A DNA stretch of 64,000 nucleotides from Eledone cirrhosa (GCA_964016885.1 OZ024742.1:114350439-114414438), one strand, 5' to 3'. Positions 1-10,799 are shown, counted from the first letter of the stretch. The notes: a model not told the origin generated them from the letters alone. Made by a program: numbers and translations.

Positions 1-1281
1 CAATATATTCACCTCTGCTAAGATGCGAGTCCCTGTGAAAATTTTGTCGCGCCACTCCCGGCCCGACTGTGGTGTGACATTAATATCGACCTTCCTTCCT
101 CTCTCTTTCTATCTTCCTTCTTGTAGCTATCAACCATTACTCTTTTACCTCTCTAAGCTAAATTTTAAAGTTCCAACTTTCTGTCGGACTGTTGGGTGGG
201 TTTTAATGGCGGCGCGACCAGCTCCGTGGCGAACGAGCTCACCTAGAGTGCTTGGAAAAATAAATTTCCCCTTCTTTCAGTAAATGAAAATACTCGGCGT
301 GGCTTAATTCGCCATGGGGCCCGGGGCGCGGCCGTTGTTTTAACCGCCAAATAGTACCTTTAAATTACAGAACAAATCGGAACTATTATATAATTAATTG
401 TTAAACTGTTGAACTTTAAATTTTCTAACCTCTTTAATATTGAATATTGATTATTAAATTTGTTTAACTTCATCCTAGAAGTCTAAACACTGTAAAACAC
501 TGGCTCCCAATATATCCATCTCCGCTAAGATGCGGGTCCCTATGTACATTTTCTCGCGCCACTCCTGGCTGACTGTGGTCTGACATTAATATCGACCTTT
601 CTTCCTCTTCCTTTCTATCTTCCTTCTTGTAGCCATCAACCCTTACTTTTCTACTTCTCTCTTCCCTTCCTTCTCTCCTCTCCTCCTCCCTGCAGACTTA
701 TCTTCCTTCCCCCTCTTGCCTGCCTATATCTGACCAGTAGTAGTTACCTTCCTCTTTTAGCTGACATTAACCCTGACTTCTCTTCTTCTTTCTTCCCCCT
801 TCTTCTCCTTCCTTTCTTTCTTTCTTTTACCTTGTTCATGGGATCGACGTTAACCTATGCTCCCATCTCTTTCTGTTTTCGTTCATCTGACCGGTAGTTG
901 CATACTATAAAATTTAGCCACGTCACTCCAGGGCGACCGGCTGAGGTTGAAGGAACAGAATAGCGGTCGCCCTCGGGTCTCGATTTTCAGCCCCATGGAT
1001 TTTACCTATTACATTCACGTATTATATTTCGAATACCTGATGATATCACCGGATTCATACGGAACCCGGTCATTGAAATGATCATAGTATAATAAACCTT
1101 TCAAGGATTTACACAAATCCAGCCTCCTGTCATTTCATTATAATATTTAACTCCGTAATAGCACCACCAACTACAAAAACAAAGACGGTTGAACTGCTTT
1201 ACGTTGAGTACTCTCTATATTATTGCATTACGATTGACCATACGGAATAGACCAGCTCTATACAGTAGTGAACCTCAAACC

Positions 1282-1283
<2 letters not shown>
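1..1283 (+). repeat. Tandem repeat resembling a Penelope-type terminal repeat
   Basis: About 160 bases at 1-160 recur at 508-665, a period of 507. Both copies start CAATATAT, pass through GCTAAGATGCG and end in a CTTCCTTCTTGTAG stretch followed by pyrimidine-rich DNA. Downstream (1031-1095) lies a hammerhead-like motif followed by AATAAA, and the block ends at a (TA)n tract. Partial tandem copies, a hammerhead motif and a TA junction together suit a PLE pseudo-LTR. No reverse transcriptase reading frame was found in the block. The short reading frame at 23-283 looks like chance. Confidence 0.5.
1031..1095 (+). ncRNA. Type I hammerhead ribozyme-like motif, canonical core
   Basis: The core box CTGATGA is at 1037-1043 and GAAA at 1075-1078. 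Stem I is ATAC (1033-1036) with GTAT (1087-1090). Stem II has 7 of 9 possible pairs, including ACCGG with CCGGT. Stem III is the self-complementary ATGATCAT (1078-1085), so it would work best as a dimer. The predicted cleavage is after A1086, in an AUA triplet that fits the NUH rule. AATAAA follows at once. Palindromic short stem III is known for PLE hammerheads. Activity is inferred only. Confidence 0.6.
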
Positions 1284-1322
<39 letters not shown>

Positions 1323-1369
1323 TATATATATATATATATATATAATATATATATATCTATATATATATA

Positions 1370-1442
<73 letters not shown>

Positions 1443-1466
1443 CGTGTGTGTGTGTGTATGTGTGTG

Positions 1467-1506
<40 letters not shown>
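1284..1506. repeat. (TA)n and (TG)n compound microsatellite
   Basis: Runs of TA interrupted by ACTATA and a TG/CG block near 1423-1467. It separates the terminal-repeat-like block on the left from the PLE relic on the right. Confidence 0.95.
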
Positions 1507-1510
<4 letters not shown>

Positions 1511-1689
1511 ACAGGGAGAAAGAGACCATTATAAGGAAGAAAAATATTTTTGTTGTCGTTTTTAATATTATTTCTCTCTCTCTCACTTTTCTGGGTTAGA
1601 AGATGATTAAAACGAAATATTTCACTTTGTGTGAAGTGTTAAGGAATTAGTTGATTTATTTATTAATTAACAAGGGCATTTATTTATTT

Positions 1690-2890
1690 ATTTTTTATAT
1701 TTAATAATTGTCTAGTACCGGTTTCAGCATTTTATGCATTATCAACTGATAGTGATATGTATTGGTGTAGAATGGTGGTGTTGCACATGTTAACGTAATG
1801 GTACAGAAGGAATAATGTTATTTACAAACAAGGTTTATGAAGTGAAAAGAAAAAAGAAAAAAAGAAAAACAGAAAAAAAATGTTAATGTGAAGAAACAAT
1901 AATGTTATTTACAGGCATACTTCTTGAAGTTAAGCAGATCAAAATGTGTTAATATAGCAAGGGTGCTTAGTCGATCCATGATGGAGGCAAATGGTGGACT
2001 TTCGTTTCATATGATCTTCCTTTTTAGAGTGTTAATATGCAGGGGGAGGCAATTCATGCTGGATGATATTTAATTTATTTAAGAAAAAGGATTAGGTAGG
2101 GTGTGAGAGATATAACTCTTGTAAATGTTTGATTGTTTGTTCCAGCTCTAGTTTTGTCCGAAGTTTAGTGCATTGAGAAGAGCTTGGAATTTGTTAATGA
2201 AATATGTTTCCTTATTGGTACGATGGATGAAAGTAGCGTTGTCTACGAATTTGTAAATGGGGAAATTTTAAAGTGTGTATGTTGGTTGGGTACACAATTG
2301 GCGATACGTTCACTAAATGCAATCTTTCTGTATTCCTGTATTTTGATTTGTGATTGATGGATGGTCATACGTTGTCGGAGGCTGTTTTTTGTGTGTGTCC
2401 TATGTAGTGCTCTTGACAACCAGAGCAGGTCAAAACATAGATTAGGTTTTCAGATGCACATGTAAAATTGTGTTTAACTGTGAAATGTTGTCATTGTTTA
2501 AAATGGAATGTTGAAACTTCTATTAGATTTATGCTAATGGCACAGTTGGGCTTTCCGCATTTTGTTACTGTACGGTTCATTGTGAGGGTTTGTTGGATTT
2601 TCGCTTGTGAGAGGATGTTTTTTTATGGATTTAGGTTTGCTTGTGCTCTTTATGATGTTGTGTGTTTGGAGGATTCTGTTCATTCTTGGGTATCCTTTTA
2701 GTAAAGGAATGTTCTGGAGGATGGTGTCGAATGTCTCATTGTTGAGGGGGTTGTGTGTGGAGATGTATGGTAGAGTTTTCTGTTGCGGTTCATTCATGGC
2801 TTTGGGGTTTCTGAGTTCCTGGATGTCGAGTTGGAATTCATTGTTGATTAGGGATGGTGGGAAGTTTCTGCTGATAAGTTTATTTTTTTA
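1690..2890 (-). pseudogene. Penelope-like element, connector and GIY-YIG part
   Basis: Read from about 2890 down, the minus strand encodes RNFPPSLINNEF, then LPYISTHNPLNNETFDTI and a PRMNRIL segment. That is the region between the reverse transcriptase and the endonuclease of classical PLEs. After one frameshift near 2530 it continues as a GIY-YIG module, FTCASENLIYVLTC then CQEHYIG, at about 2460-2350, with in-frame stops. The reverse transcriptase core is missing from this strand. The 3' untranslated part runs to about 1690, where a hammerhead-like motif and an A-rich tail lie. It is a decayed copy. The upstream half may be the inverted piece on the plus strand next to it. Confidence 0.75.
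1711..1750 (-). ncRNA. Hammerhead-like motif, 3' end of PLE relic
   Basis: On the minus strand the core box is TTGATAA (1745-1739). Stem II is GCAT/ATGC with an AAA loop. GAAA is at 1725-1722 and the self-complementary stem III is ACCGGT (1722-1717). The predicted cleavage follows GUA. Stem I is weak (CAG with CTA/G). The box differs from CTGATGA at C3 and G8, and the two changes would preserve a Watson-Crick pair (U3-A8). Confidence 0.45.
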
Positions 2891-2939
2891 ATTCTTCTAT
2901 TTCGTGTGTAGCATGTGTATTTATCTGAAACTATTGTAA

Positions 2940-3145
2940 ATTAAGACCCATAATAGCAGGCACCACATGTGAAACCCACCGCAAGCAATATCCTAGATAT
3001 TCTGCTTAACCCTTTCCTAAAACACATACAATCTTCATAAGGGACGACCTTCACATGCTCAACCACCTCCCAACGACACTCAATAATGAGCATACCCTAC
3101 TAGTAAACTTTGATGTCATCAATTTATATTCCAATACCCCATGTA
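2940..3145 (+). pseudogene. Penelope-like reverse transcriptase fragment, inverted
   Basis: Across three frames the plus strand encodes PIIAGTTCETHR, SNILDILLNPFLKHIQS and FIRDDLHMLNHLPTTL, then LLVNFDVINLYSN. These are the segments just before and including motif A (FDV) of PLE reverse transcriptases. The fragment stops right after motif A. It faces away from the minus-strand PLE C-terminal part that ends about 50 bases to the left. It is probably the 5' portion of the same insertion, flipped. It is non-functional, with two frameshifts. Confidence 0.65.
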
Positions 3146-3159
3146 GGAAAGTTGCATGA

Positions 3160-4117
3160 AAATGCATGCTGTTCTGCAGAGGGTCACCGAGTTCTTAATA
3201 GCAAGGGCCTCGATTTTGAACAGTAGCGAGATGGTACCGAACTACTTGGCCCTTGCTTTATACTCTATGTCACTTCCGATGCACTTCAAAGCAGCCTCGA
3301 CCTCTGCTTGACTGGCAAGTTCCACTTTACGTGTCTGCACAGAAATACATCGAAAGTACACCGTCCTCCTCTTCATGGCCGCTATTGCCCCGTCCGGGAT
3401 AGTCAGGTTTGGCCAGGACATCTCCCGTTTAATTAACCTCCACGCTTAGGTCAACTGTTCGTCTTTATCGCTAATATCAACATTCAATAAGCGCTTTGTT
3501 TTCGCTGCTACCGCTGCAAAGATGGTGCCTCTATTGCTCTTGTTGTTGGTGTTGTCGTTCTGGCTGTTTTTGTTGGTGTTGTTGTTGTTGTTTTGTTTTT
3601 TGTTGCTGTTACCACCGCTGTTTACATTGAGGCTGTCGGTGTTATTGTCGTTGTTGTTCTGAGTTGTTGTTGTAATAGTGGTGGTGGTGGTGGTGGTGAT
3701 GTCGTTTTGAGATGATACTGCTACTATGACAGAAGGGAACGGTTGTGATGGTAACTTTTGTGTTTTGCCTTCACGTTCAGTGGAATGGTCGACAGGCATG
3801 TCTGTAGTATTCGTAGTTGTGGTGAAATCTACTGTGGTTGTTTTTGAACTTTTGACCTGAACGTTGTTTACCGTTTCAAGGTCGAACATTTCCATATTTT
3901 TTTGGTGGGGAAGCTATTTTTTCGAAGTTTTTAAAAATAAATCTGAATATTCGGGCTTAAGGCCCGAATATTGAGAGGTTTTCCTTCCTAGGAACCAAGG
4001 TGGGTAAGTAATGCTTCGTTAACGACAAGTAAATATAAAAAATGATACTTTAATACAGCTTAAATTTACGAACCTTTTGCCCAGCAGATTTGTACGTCTT
4101 CATACATGTGCGTCCGA
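3160..4117 (-). pseudogene. ORF1 and 5' UTR of a Tx1-like LINE (third copy)
   Basis: An open stretch from 3895 down to 3446 (ATG at 3893-3895) encodes a low-complexity Thr/Asn-rich N-terminus of 149 residues, ending RLLNVDISDKDEQLT. After a stop it continues as SWPNLTIPDGAIAAMKRR and a segment ending near 3160. The same layout (Thr/Asn-rich start, then a KDE..., W-x-L, EAIEAVERR-type segment) occurs in the ORF1 of the LINE copy at 30.1-35.2 kb. ORF1 proteins of L1/Tx1 elements bind the element's own RNA. The copy keeps its 5' end at an AAT repeat (4117) but has lost the rest of ORF1 and all of ORF2. Confidence 0.6.
3946..3972 (-). promoter_or_regulatory. Perfect hairpin in LINE 5' UTR
   Basis: AATATTCGGGC (3946-3956) pairs perfectly with GCCCGAATATT (3962-3972) around a five-base loop. 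It lies about 50 bases upstream of the ORF1 start. Similar but diverged hairpins occur at the same place in the other two LINE copies (29926-29944 and 34999-35022). Confidence 0.55.
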
Positions 4118-4141
4118 ATAATAATTAATAATAATAATAAT
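4117..4141. repeat. (AAT)n microsatellite at LINE 5' junction
   Basis: AATAATAATTAATAATAAT-type repeat directly at the 5' end of the minus-strand LINE fragment. The R2-like LINE relic starts just to its right. Confidence 0.85.
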
Positions 4142-4149
4142 AGTCCTAA

Positions 4150-6060
4150 ATGAATATACATATGATCACCTGATAACAAATGATCTATTTCCCAATGAGC
4201 AGAAAGGGTGTAAAGGAGGATCATATGGCTGTAAAGATCAGCTTTTGGTTACCAAAATGATAGAGGAAGATTGTCATAATAGACACGAAATTCTATTAAT
4301 TGCTTGGATAGATTACAAAAAAGCATTCGATAGTTTGCCACACACTTGGATTGAAAAATGTTTAGAGTTTTTCAAAATATCTCCCGATGTAAGGAGGATC
4401 CTGTCATTCAGTATGAAGACATGCAAAACGACACTCCTTTTGAATAGTGAACAAAAATCACTGGAAGTTGTAGAAGTTAATATTAATTGTGAAATTTTTC
4501 AGGATGACTCTTTATCAGCGCTTTTATTCTGCATCGCACTTATACCATTACGTAAAATGCTCAATGATGGATATACAGTCTATGACAAAACCTATAATCA
4601 TTTATTCTACATGGATGGCCTGAACCTATTTGCAAAAAAATGATGAGCAATTGCAACGGCTATTATCCACTGTAAAGCAGTTCAGTGATGACATTAAAAT
4701 AGAGTTTGGACTAGATAAATGCACCAAAGCAACGATCACCAGAGGAAAGCTGCTGAAAAGTTCAGAAATTAATCTTGATCGGGCGAAGGTGATAAGAGAA
4801 CTTGATGAAGAGGAAACATACACATATCTAGGTGTTTGTGAAGCAGACGGAATCAAGCACTCGACATTGAGGGAAAGGATAAGGAAGGAATGTTACCGCA
4901 GAGTAAGAGCAATCTTAAGAACGGAATTGAAAGCAAGGAAAAGGATCGATCCCTTAAACACGCTTGCCGTACCAGTAGTAAACTAGAGTTACAATGTCAT
5001 CAACTAGTCAAGCACAGTGATCCGTAGGCTCGATACAAAAATTAGAAAATCATTAACCATGCACAGAATGCATCACCCTAAGGCAGATACAGATAAAATA
5101 TATCTCCCTAGGAAAGAAGTTGGACGTGTGTTAATACAGTTAGATATTGCGTTGAAAACTGCAACAATTGGATTATCTACATATTTAAGGGAATCACACG
5201 ATTGAATGATCAAACTCGTTTTGGTAACACGGAAGTATCAAAAGATCATACTCCATTACAAAAGATGCACACAGATACAGTAATGAACTACACATTTCAG
5301 AAGTTCCATTTACTGCTGAAATAAAAAAAAAAACACCGGAAAAGCAAAGCAAGTAAAAGTAACTCCAAAGAAAGAGCTGCTACAGAAACTGGCTAGACAT
5401 GGCAAGAAACGCCTATGTATGGAAAATACCCAGAAAGAGTTAACAATCCTGATGTTGACAACACTTTAACCCATCAGTGGTTGGCATCCTCTGGACTGAA
5501 ATGGGAGACAGAAGGACTGATTATATCAGCACAAGATCAGTGTCTGCCAACAAAAAATTACCATGCCAACATAATAATAAAGGCTGCAACACATTATGCC
5601 ATGTATGTAAAAAATAACCAGAAACCATTGATCATATAATTTCAATGTGCAGTCCTATAACTCCAACCAAATACCTAAACAGGCACGACAGAGCTGCACA
5701 ATACATACATTTGATAATGTGTAAGCATTTTGACCTCCCCACCAAAAGAATTGGTCGGAGCATCAACCACCTCCCGTACTTGAAAAGGTTCACATCTCAA
5801 TCTTGAACTTTAGCATCCAAACAGACCTGGAGATAGAAATTGTAAAAATGTGGAAATTGAGAACTAAAACAATACCAGTGGTTGAAGGCGCTCTAGCAAT
5901 GATACCCAAGCGGTCTAATGTTTACTCATCGAAAATCCCAGGGAGCCCGCGTATATAAGAAAACCAAAAGATAATGGGAACTGCCAATATACTAAGGAAG
6001 ATTCTGTCAATATAATTACATTACACTTCTAAACACCTAAAGAAGCCCGTGTCTGTATGT
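4150..6060 (+). pseudogene. R2-like LINE (reverse transcriptase, restriction-like endonuclease deleted)
   Basis: The frame opens with FPNEQKGCKGGSYGCKDQLL, followed by motif A in WIDYKKAFDSLPH (4305-4345). Motif C reads FYMDG rather than FYMDD at about 4606-4620, so a catalytic Asp is lost. Thumb-like sequence follows through 5205, interrupted by stops, including TMHRMHHPKAD and LPRKEVGR. A zinc-finger segment, CNTLCHVC then HIISMC, lies at 5585-5650. At about 5820 the protein jumps from QTD directly to LEIEIVKMW, missing roughly 55 residues that the neighbouring minus-strand copy retains. Those residues include the PD and D of the restriction-like nuclease. It belongs with the site-specific R2/R4-type LINEs and is a dead copy, probably 5' truncated. 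Confidence 0.75.
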
Positions 6061-6067
6061 ATGATCT

Positions 6068-6172
6068 CTCTAAAAATATAATCAGAACACAAACATTTTT
6101 TTTTGTTGTTTATATATATATATATATAAACAACAAAGAGAATGTGTGTTATGATTATATTTTTAATTATAT
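6068..6172. repeat. Palindrome centred on (TA)n between two LINE tails
   Basis: AAAAATATAATC...CACAAACATT on the left pairs with the reverse order AATGTGTGTT...GATTATATTTTT on the right. The arms are about 40 bases with few mismatches, around a central GTTGTTTATATA / TATATAAACAAC. It sits where the plus-strand and minus-strand R2-like LINEs meet tail to tail. Confidence 0.8.
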
Positions 6173-6220
6173 TATTATTATTTCAATTGCATTTATCTTG
6201 CTTAATGTACATACGAGTTA

Positions 6221-6780
6221 TCACCAAGTTACAACCAGTGAGCCTGAGAGACAACAAGGTCCGCCATCTTCAAGAAAGAAGATACATACACACACATGCA
6301 TCTTTAGGTGTTTAGACAGATCCTTCCTTAGTATATGGGCAGTTCCCATTAGTACTCTCTTTTGTATTTCTCCTATACGCGGTTTTCCTGAGATTTGCGA
6401 TAAGTAATAATTAGCCCCCTTAGGTATCATTCCTAGAGCGCCTACAACCACTGGTATTGTTTTAATTCTCAATTTCCACATTTTCCCAATTTTTGTCTTC
6501 AGGTCCTTACACTTGCTCAATTTTTCAAATGTTTTTATAAATACATTCTTGTCTATTGGAATAGACATATCAATTAGCAGAGATACTCTCTTTTTAAAGT
6601 CCTTTAGTATTATATCAGGTCTATTTGCATCTATTTTTCGGTCTGTTTGGATGACAACGTTCCACAAGATTGTTTTACAACAGCAAATAACAGTTCATAC
6701 ATATTGTTTTTGTCCTTGTACGCAGGCGTATACTTTGTTGTTAATGCTATTAGTAAAGGATCTTCAATACCGCTTATAAT
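6221..6780 (-). pseudogene. R2-like LINE C-terminus with restriction-like endonuclease
   Basis: From 6667 down to 6221 an open frame of about 148 codons encodes the end of an R2-like LINE protein. IQTDRKIDANRPDIILKD holds the PD, then LLIDMSIPIDKN holds the second Asp, as expected for the PD-(D/E)XK-type nuclease that nicks the target. KMWKLRIKTIPVVVGALGM and an HILRKDLSKHLK tail follow and match the end of the plus-strand copy at 5.8-6.05 kb. Upstream of 6667, sequence up to about 6780 still looks related but is broken. The reverse transcriptase is absent, so the copy is 5' truncated. Confidence 0.75.
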
Positions 6781-8605
6781 TAACAATTTAACTGGAACCT
6801 AGAAGTAGCCCACAACACACCGCATAACATCTACCCTACCAACATCACTTAACTAGGCATGTTATACTTATTAAACACCTCCACATTTTTTTGTTTATAA
6901 ATGCAACATAGTTATCTCCCTTAGATTATCATTCCCCTTTGTAACCGCAATTTTTATTTACAAATTAGGCTCATCCAATTCCATCTTCGTAAGTTATACA
7001 CTTTGATGTATATTTACCTCTGCTTTAAATGAACCTTTATCCAGGAATGATTGGTTGTGCTAACCTTAATTAGCATCAATATTAACAAATCGTTCTTCTC
7101 TCGATATTCTATACTAATAGCATTAACAGCAAATTATACGCGTGCATAGACATACAAAAAATATGTATGAATTGTTATCCGCTGTTGTATAGATGAAACA
7201 ATGTAAGAAATACAATTTGGTTTCAAACGTATTGCCTTCTCCTCCATTTCTTCTGCTTATAATTGCTCTACATACCGTTTTCATTAAATATTATCCCCTC
7301 TTTAATATTTAACACTGTAACCCTAAGCATTGGGCAGACGTCTCTTCAGTTATCAGCATCTACTCTACTGTATCACACATTTTTCTCTCTCCTTTCTTAT
7401 GATACCTATATCCTCTCTAGTGTGTTGGGTGTGTGTATGTGTGTGTGTCTGTGCGTATGTGTGTGTGACTGAGTGTGTGTATATATATATATATATACAC
7501 ATATATATATATATATATCATAAATTTAGTTACATATGTTTTGTCATAACTACATAATGGGAAGAACTGACTAAAAGCAATTTCTCACGATAAATAAATA
7601 ATGTACACTGTAGAGCAGTTGTCACATCTCATCTTTAAACCGTTGGATGTCACAGCATAGAAATAACGTATGTGTAAATTGGTTGTTTTATCTTCTCTTG
7701 GGATTGGAAAACAAATCTCATTTAGCACAGAAATCCAAGAAAATGATATGGATTGGTTTCCAATGAATGGCAAAAAGAAAATGAGGCGAAATACTAATTA
7801 CCTTTAATTATCAAAACATTAACTATATGGATACCCTTTTCTAAGATTCTAAGTAACATATTCAGTTTATGTAATGCTCTTAATATGGTTCCTCAGTGTA
7901 GGTTATCATCTAATAATTCATGCAAGATTATAAAATCTTAATTATTAATATAAACATGTTTAACCAGATATGAGATAGCTTTATAATAGTCAACAAGTTT
8001 AACAGTTATTATGTGTTTATTACACATCCTACAATCAGAATCTGTTATCTGAATTTCTTCAAATGCAGAAAATGTCTACGAGAAAGGTCAATTCGTTTCG
8101 TCATAATTGATAAATTGAAGATTTCAAATTGTCTATGAAAATAATAATTAGCTTGTATACATATACTTAATATTATGTTTATATAATAGTCGTGACTATT
8201 TTTTTCTTTTTCTGTGTGTGCATACGTATAGCTTATCAGGAGGGAAAATATATAAAGAAACGATATACGATGTGTTTGAAAATTGGAGATAATATGCAAA
8301 ACAAGATTCCACCAAGTATTTGCAGTAAGAAATGTATCAGCTATGGAAATACGAAGATAAAAAGGAAAATGTCTCTATTTCAGTCTGATTAAACAATATT
8401 CTGACGTGAATAGGTTATATTAAATGCGTATATACCATCAACAATTATTACTTTTGTAATGAAGACAATCATGTAATGGAAGATACGTAAGAAAAAACAT
8501 TTTCTTTATACACATCTGTTTGTTAAATATTAATTAACGAAGATGTTTCAAATATTTACGATGTTCACTAGCTTAAAAATTAAATGCATATATAACAATA
8601 TATAA
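6781..8605. other. AT-rich stretch, no gene recognised
   Basis: Only short chance reading frames occur. It contains a TG/TA microsatellite at 7425-7520 and an otherwise unstructured AT-rich sequence. No transposon ends were recognised. Confidence 0.6.
7425..7520. repeat. (TG)n-(TA)n microsatellite
   Basis: GTGTGTG blocks followed by TATATA blocks. The reading frames across it are repeat translations, not genes. Confidence 0.9.
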
Positions 8606-8655
8606 CAATATATATTATATATATATATATATATTATATATATATATATATATAT

Positions 8656-8712
<57 letters not shown>
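8606..8712. repeat. (TA)n microsatellite hosting a foldback element
   Basis: TA repeats with AACAATATATA interruptions, ending exactly where the foldback element starts with GGAACGAGTAGGACCCC. Confidence 0.95.
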
Positions 8713-8714
<2 letters not shown>

Positions 8715-8724
8715 AACGAGTAGG

Positions 8725-8820
8725 ACCCCGACGGCTGAGCTCAAGCCGTTTCGACGGCTAATTCTGGACTAAATGAAAATGTTTATTCTGGTAAATGACT
8801 AGCCGAGCTTCTCAGAGGGT
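8725..8820 (-). ncRNA. Hammerhead-like motif, left arm of foldback
   Basis: On the minus strand stem I is ACCCT (8820-8816) with GGGGT (8729-8725). The core box is CTGAGAA (8815-8809) and stem II pairs CGGCTA with TAGCCG. GAAA is at 8752-8749, and stem III ACGGCT/AGCCGT (8749-8731) has a seven-base loop. A GUC cleavage triplet is followed directly by stem I. Everything fits a type I hammerhead except A at the G8 position, with C3 unchanged, so catalysis is doubtful. Confidence 0.5.
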
Positions 8821-10005
8821 AATTCCATATATGGTAAAAGTGATTGTAACAAGGATTGGTCAACAGTTTGTTGTTGAGACACATAATTCTATCATGGAAA
8901 TTTGTGGGGGGAAGGGTTAGCTGAAACTGCCAGTAGAAGAAAGAGGGAGAGAGGGTGGAGGAAATCCAGTCGTGCGTTGATAGTGCCAACTACAGCTGGG
9001 CAGGAGGTCAAGGAAGTATACTAGAGTGAGAGAGGGGGAGGAAGTCGAAACAATAAGTAAAACAGTATGGGGTAAATATATAGAAAAATACCGAGAATGT
9101 TAAAAAAAAATTAATTATAAAAAAACAATTTCTGGTTACTATAACCTAAGGACAGCTATCAAGTCTCTCACTGGTACTGCCAGATTAAAGAAAGGTTTAC
9201 TAGGTGGGACGGAATTATAATGAAACCCTTTTAAGAGGTATTAGTAATCAACTGAGTATATCTTACGGTGACGGGTCAACAATTTTTCGTGTCAAATTTT
9301 TCATATACTTCGTACGAGCATTTGTGTAGTTTTCACTAGAATTTTTGTATCGTAGCGGCACCCTTAGAGCCATTATTAGTATTCTTTTTCGAGCTTCTGA
9401 ATTATTATTTCGTATTAGTTTATTTTTTTTGCACTGGGTGGTTGCTGGCCTTGTGCCTGGGGTAGAAACCTTTATTTCGTATTAGTCTCGGGACTCTGAA
9501 TTATTATTTCGTGGTAGTTTCTTTAGTATTTTGGCCCCCCACTTGTTGACCCGTCACCGTTAGATATACTCGGTTGATTACTACTACCTCTTAAAAGGGT
9601 CTCATTATAATTCCGTCCCACCTAGTAAACCTTTCTTTAGTCTAGCAGTACCAGTGCGAGACTTGATAGCTCTCCTTAGGTTATAGTAACCAGAAATTTT
9701 TTTTTTTATAATTATTTATTTTTTTAACATTCTCGTATTTTTCTATATATTTACCCCATATTGTTTTACTTATTGTTCCGACTGACTCCCACTCTCCCTC
9801 CCTAGTATACTTCCTTGACCTCCTGCCCAGCTGTAGTTGGTACTATCAACGCACGACTGGGTTTCCTCCACCCCCTCTCCCTCTTTGTTCTACTGGCAGG
9901 TTCAGCTGCCCCTTACCTCCACAAATTGCCATGATAGAATTATGTGTCTCAACAACAAACTTTTGACCAATCCTTGTGACAATCACTTTTACCATATATG
10001 GAATT

Positions 10006-10098
10006 ACCCCCTGAGAAGCTCGGCTATTCATATACCAGGATAAAAATGTTCATTTAGTCCAGAATTAGCCGTCGAAACGGCTTGAGCTCAGGCGGCGG
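10006..10098 (+). ncRNA. Hammerhead-like motif, right arm of foldback (degenerate)
   Basis: Stem I strand ACCCC is at 10006-10010, box CTGAGAA at 10011-10017, stem II CGGCTA/TAGCCG, and GAAA at 10074-10077. The 3' part of stem III and the cleavage triplet have mutated (AGGCGGCGG instead of AGCCGTCGG), so this copy should be inactive. Confidence 0.4.
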
Positions 10099-10424
10099 TG
10101 TCCTACTCGTTCCTATTATATATATGTGTATAGTAAAAAAGAGAAAGGAAAACAGTAGATAATGCTAGAGGGACTTTTTTCAGAATAACATCAACACATC
10201 TATTTACAAAATAGGGATTCCCGCGATTAATTGTTACAGTTATCAGCTGTGTATGCTCTTTCAACGACGGAAGTGTATAGTGCAGTTAAATTGCATATTA
10301 ATTAGAATAATAAGGAAATGGAGAAACACATTTTTAGTTGGTACATATATATTTAAGGAGGAAAGATCATAAAATTCTCCGTAGTTTCCTTTCGTTCTCT
10401 GTTATATATATATATTGTAAATAG

Positions 10425-10535
10425 CTAATGACCGTTGGCTGAGTCATGTTCTTTCGATGGTGAGAAGATAACTGGATAAGTCATAACACCGTCGAAATTG
10501 TGTACATTCATCCATCTGTCAGTAAATATTTACAA
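10425..10535. repeat. Degenerate small foldback related to the 8.7-kb element
   Basis: GTAAATAGCTAATGACCG at the left faces GTAAATATTTAC at the right. The internal CCGTTGGCTGAG and TTTCGATGG resemble the CCGACGGCTGAG and TTTCGACGG of the foldback ends. Much diverged. Confidence 0.35.
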
Positions 10536-10600
10536 TTCATACACGTATTGAGTACTTAGTTGAACATGGTATCAATAGTCTAAACCGGTAACACCTAATC

Positions 10601-10629
10601 TACACACATACACACAGACACACACACAC

Positions 10630-10676
<47 letters not shown>
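10601..10676. repeat. (CA)n-(TA)n microsatellite
   Basis: CACACACA followed by a long uninterrupted TA tract. Confidence 0.95.
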
Positions 10677-10799
10677 GGTTGCCTGCTCAATAGAAAGATT
10701 TACCACTTCAGTGCACACCATGGGTAGGTCTGCCACGATATATTATGTTATATCATGATATATTATGTTATATCAGACATACTTTTTAAAAGCTGTAGA

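Larger units (their letters stand above)
8713..10113. mobile_element. 1.4-kb foldback element in (TA)n with hammerhead-like arms
   Basis: Arm 8713-9281 is the reverse complement of 9545-10113, with small indels, around a loop of about 263 bases. The outer end GGAACGAGTAGGACCCC is followed by a palindromic CGGCTGAGCTCAAGCCG segment. The same ends recur at 40294, 40527 and 44458. Each arm holds a hammerhead-like layout. The loop contains TTGCTGGCCTTGTGCC, resembling the 3' tail of cephalopod tRNA-derived SINEs. No protein is encoded; the small reading frames at 8783-8989 and 9837-10043 are the two arms read in opposite directions. It is presumably non-autonomous and mobilised by a PLE-type enzyme (inference). 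Confidence 0.75.

Noticed and set aside
3446..3895. Thr/Asn-rich frame as a host low-complexity protein
   Set aside because: Its downstream continuation and 5' UTR match the LINE ORF1 of copy 2, so it is a transposon remnant.
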